From the NCBI GenBank assembly GCA_030612225.1, contig JAUWOH010000022.1, forward strand, positions 1 to 16,148: DNA of 16,148 nt. Reading direction: 5' to 3'. Position numbers and translations under genes: made by a program. The stretch comes from Desulfobacteraceae bacterium. GTDB taxonomy: Bacteria; Desulfobacterota; Desulfobacteria; Desulfobacterales; JAUWMJ01. Under the pieces are notes generated by a model, which was given only the letters and a program-made list of their open reading frames with translations, had not been told where the DNA came from and did no database searches. Positions 15,582 to 16,148 of this stretch are shown here, piece after piece (the stretch's first letter is position 1; each line of letters begins with the position of its first letter).

Positions 15582-15790
15582 GGATCGCGCAGGTAAGCGT
15601 AGACTCCGAAAATAATTTCACATTTCAGGCGCCGATGCATCCTTTCTGACTTTAGACGTCGATGCATCCCGCCTGACTGCGTTGCGAAACTTCGGAATAT
15701 GCTTGATATTCATGCTTTTTCGCACCTTGTCAACCGGGCGCCTCAACACCTGAAATTGCGAACTTATTTTTACGCGAACCCTAAAGTATT
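15582..15790. repeat. Structured intergenic repeat, second full copy
   Basis: It begins with AGGTAAGCGTAGACTCCGAA (15591-15610), part of the 32-base block shared with 3676-3707. An imperfect 18-base direct repeat follows (15633-15650 and 15660-15677, starting CGATGCATCC). Next comes a hairpin: TGCGAAA (15683-15689) with TTTCGCA (15718-15724), and GAATAT (15695-15700) with ATATTC (15706-15711). A tail around TGCGAACTTATTTTTACGCG (15764-15783) corresponds to the tail of the 3615-3760 copy. Confidence 0.6.
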
Positions 15791-15982
15791 GGAGTTCTAT
15801 TAATAACTGATAGTTTCGTAATCTATTTTATGCCGCTTTGCGACACTGTAACCAAAAAATAACTTGTCAATCATAAGGTTATGATTTAGTTATTTGAAAG
15901 TCAAAAAAATGCTTTTATCGAAACGTTTTAGGTTTTAAGTTATAAGTGCATGATAAAACAGATAATTACATAACCTATAACC

Positions 15983-16012
15983 TGATGAATTCGACTTTTT
16001 ACGAATTCATCA
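15983..16012. repeat. Perfect 11-bp hairpin before the last gene
   Basis: TGATGAATTCG (15983-15993) and CGAATTCATCA (16002-16012) are perfect reverse complements around an 8-base loop, ACTTTTTA. It lies about 76 bases before the start at 16089, so it may be a leader structure, a terminator of upstream transcription, or a small repeat. Confidence 0.7.
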
Positions 16013-16088
16013 AACTTAACTGCCCGGAAAATATATTTCCGCACAAGCAAGAATTTAGAAGGCAGGTAACTTAAAAAGGAGGAATAGT

Positions 16089-16148
16089 ATGAAAAAACTG
16101 TCAGTTTTCAGCATCAGCCTTTCCATTATGATCATTGCATGTATGTTT
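16089..16148 (+). CDS. Start of an exported protein (3' part outside window)
   Basis: Only 20 codons are visible. ATG 16089 is preceded by AAGGAGG (16076-16082) at ideal spacing. The translation MKKLSVFSISLSIMIIACMF has the basic N-terminus and hydrophobic core of a Sec signal peptide; a lipobox around C18 is possible. No function can be assigned. Confidence 0.75.
   Translation, partial: MKKLSVFSISLSIMIIACMF

Larger units (their letters stand above)
15273..16088. other. Gene-free, repeat-rich spacer
   Basis: No gene is visible over about 816 bases. Just past the kinase stop, GTCAAAGTATA (15295-15305) and TATACGTTTGAC (15321-15332) can form an imperfect stem, a possible weak terminator without a T-run. 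The stretch then holds three separate repeat structures (15427-15510, 15582-15790, 15983-16012), listed on their own. A minus-strand frame at 14964-15440 is mostly antisense to the kinase receiver and is not supported. Confidence 0.55.

Overview
The window looks like an accessory-rich stretch of a strictly anaerobic Desulfobacterota (deltaproteobacterial) chromosome, most likely Desulfobacterales. This is inferred, not proven. It rests on an oxygen-sensitive 2-hydroxyacyl-CoA dehydratase operon with its ATP-driven activase, a decayed LUD/LutC-type gene, a VIT/von Willebrand A exported protein, a PAS-rich hybrid histidine kinase, and long intergenic spaces full of inverted repeats.

Layout. 1-2016 (minus): a VIT + vWA exported protein whose C-terminus runs off the left edge. 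2017-2750: no gene; a composite of nested inverted repeats (a MITE-like element with 15-bp perfect ends, a tandem 31-bp repeat, a second inverted pair). 2751-3548 (minus): an orphan CheR-type methyltransferase. 3549-3973: repeat-bearing spacer. 3974-4660 (plus): a membrane-anchored transglutaminase-like protein. 4819-8717 (minus): a four-gene cluster read as marR, dehydratase subunit, dehydratase subunit, activase. It is preceded by a consensus-like sigma-70 promoter overlapping an imperfect palindrome, and has a 292-bp repeat-bearing spacer before the activase. 8824-9016: remains of a small frameshifted ORF. 9033-11381 (plus): a 782-residue GAF-domain protein of unknown role. 11486-12001 (plus): a hotdog acyl-CoA thioesterase. 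12030-12224: the C-terminal stub of a LUD-domain (LutC-like) gene. 12666-15272 (plus): a membrane-bound hybrid sensor kinase with two PAS domains and a receiver. 15273-16088: gene-free and repeat-rich. 16089 to the right edge: the first 20 codons of an exported protein.

How the genes work together. The only clear functional unit is the MarR/dehydratase operon. The MarR protein probably senses an acid or CoA thioester and controls the operon. The two [4Fe-4S] dehydratase subunits form the catalytic heterodimer. The homodimeric ATPase activase injects the electron needed for the radical dehydration (or reduction) of a 2-hydroxyacyl-CoA or related CoA ester. The substrate cannot be read from the sequence, since no CoA-transferase, CoA-ligase or dehydrogenase sits in the window. 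The thioesterase and the LUD stub are compatible with acyl-CoA/hydroxy-acid metabolism nearby but are on the other strand.

The most unusual signal is non-coding. A core motif, AAGCGYAGACTYCGAA, recurs at least five times in the intergenic spaces, twice as an inverted pair inside the MITE-like element. Three of these loci also carry a small hairpin, and at least two of the hairpins keep pairing although their arm sequences differ. This suggests a family of structured, probably mobilised, non-autonomous repeats.
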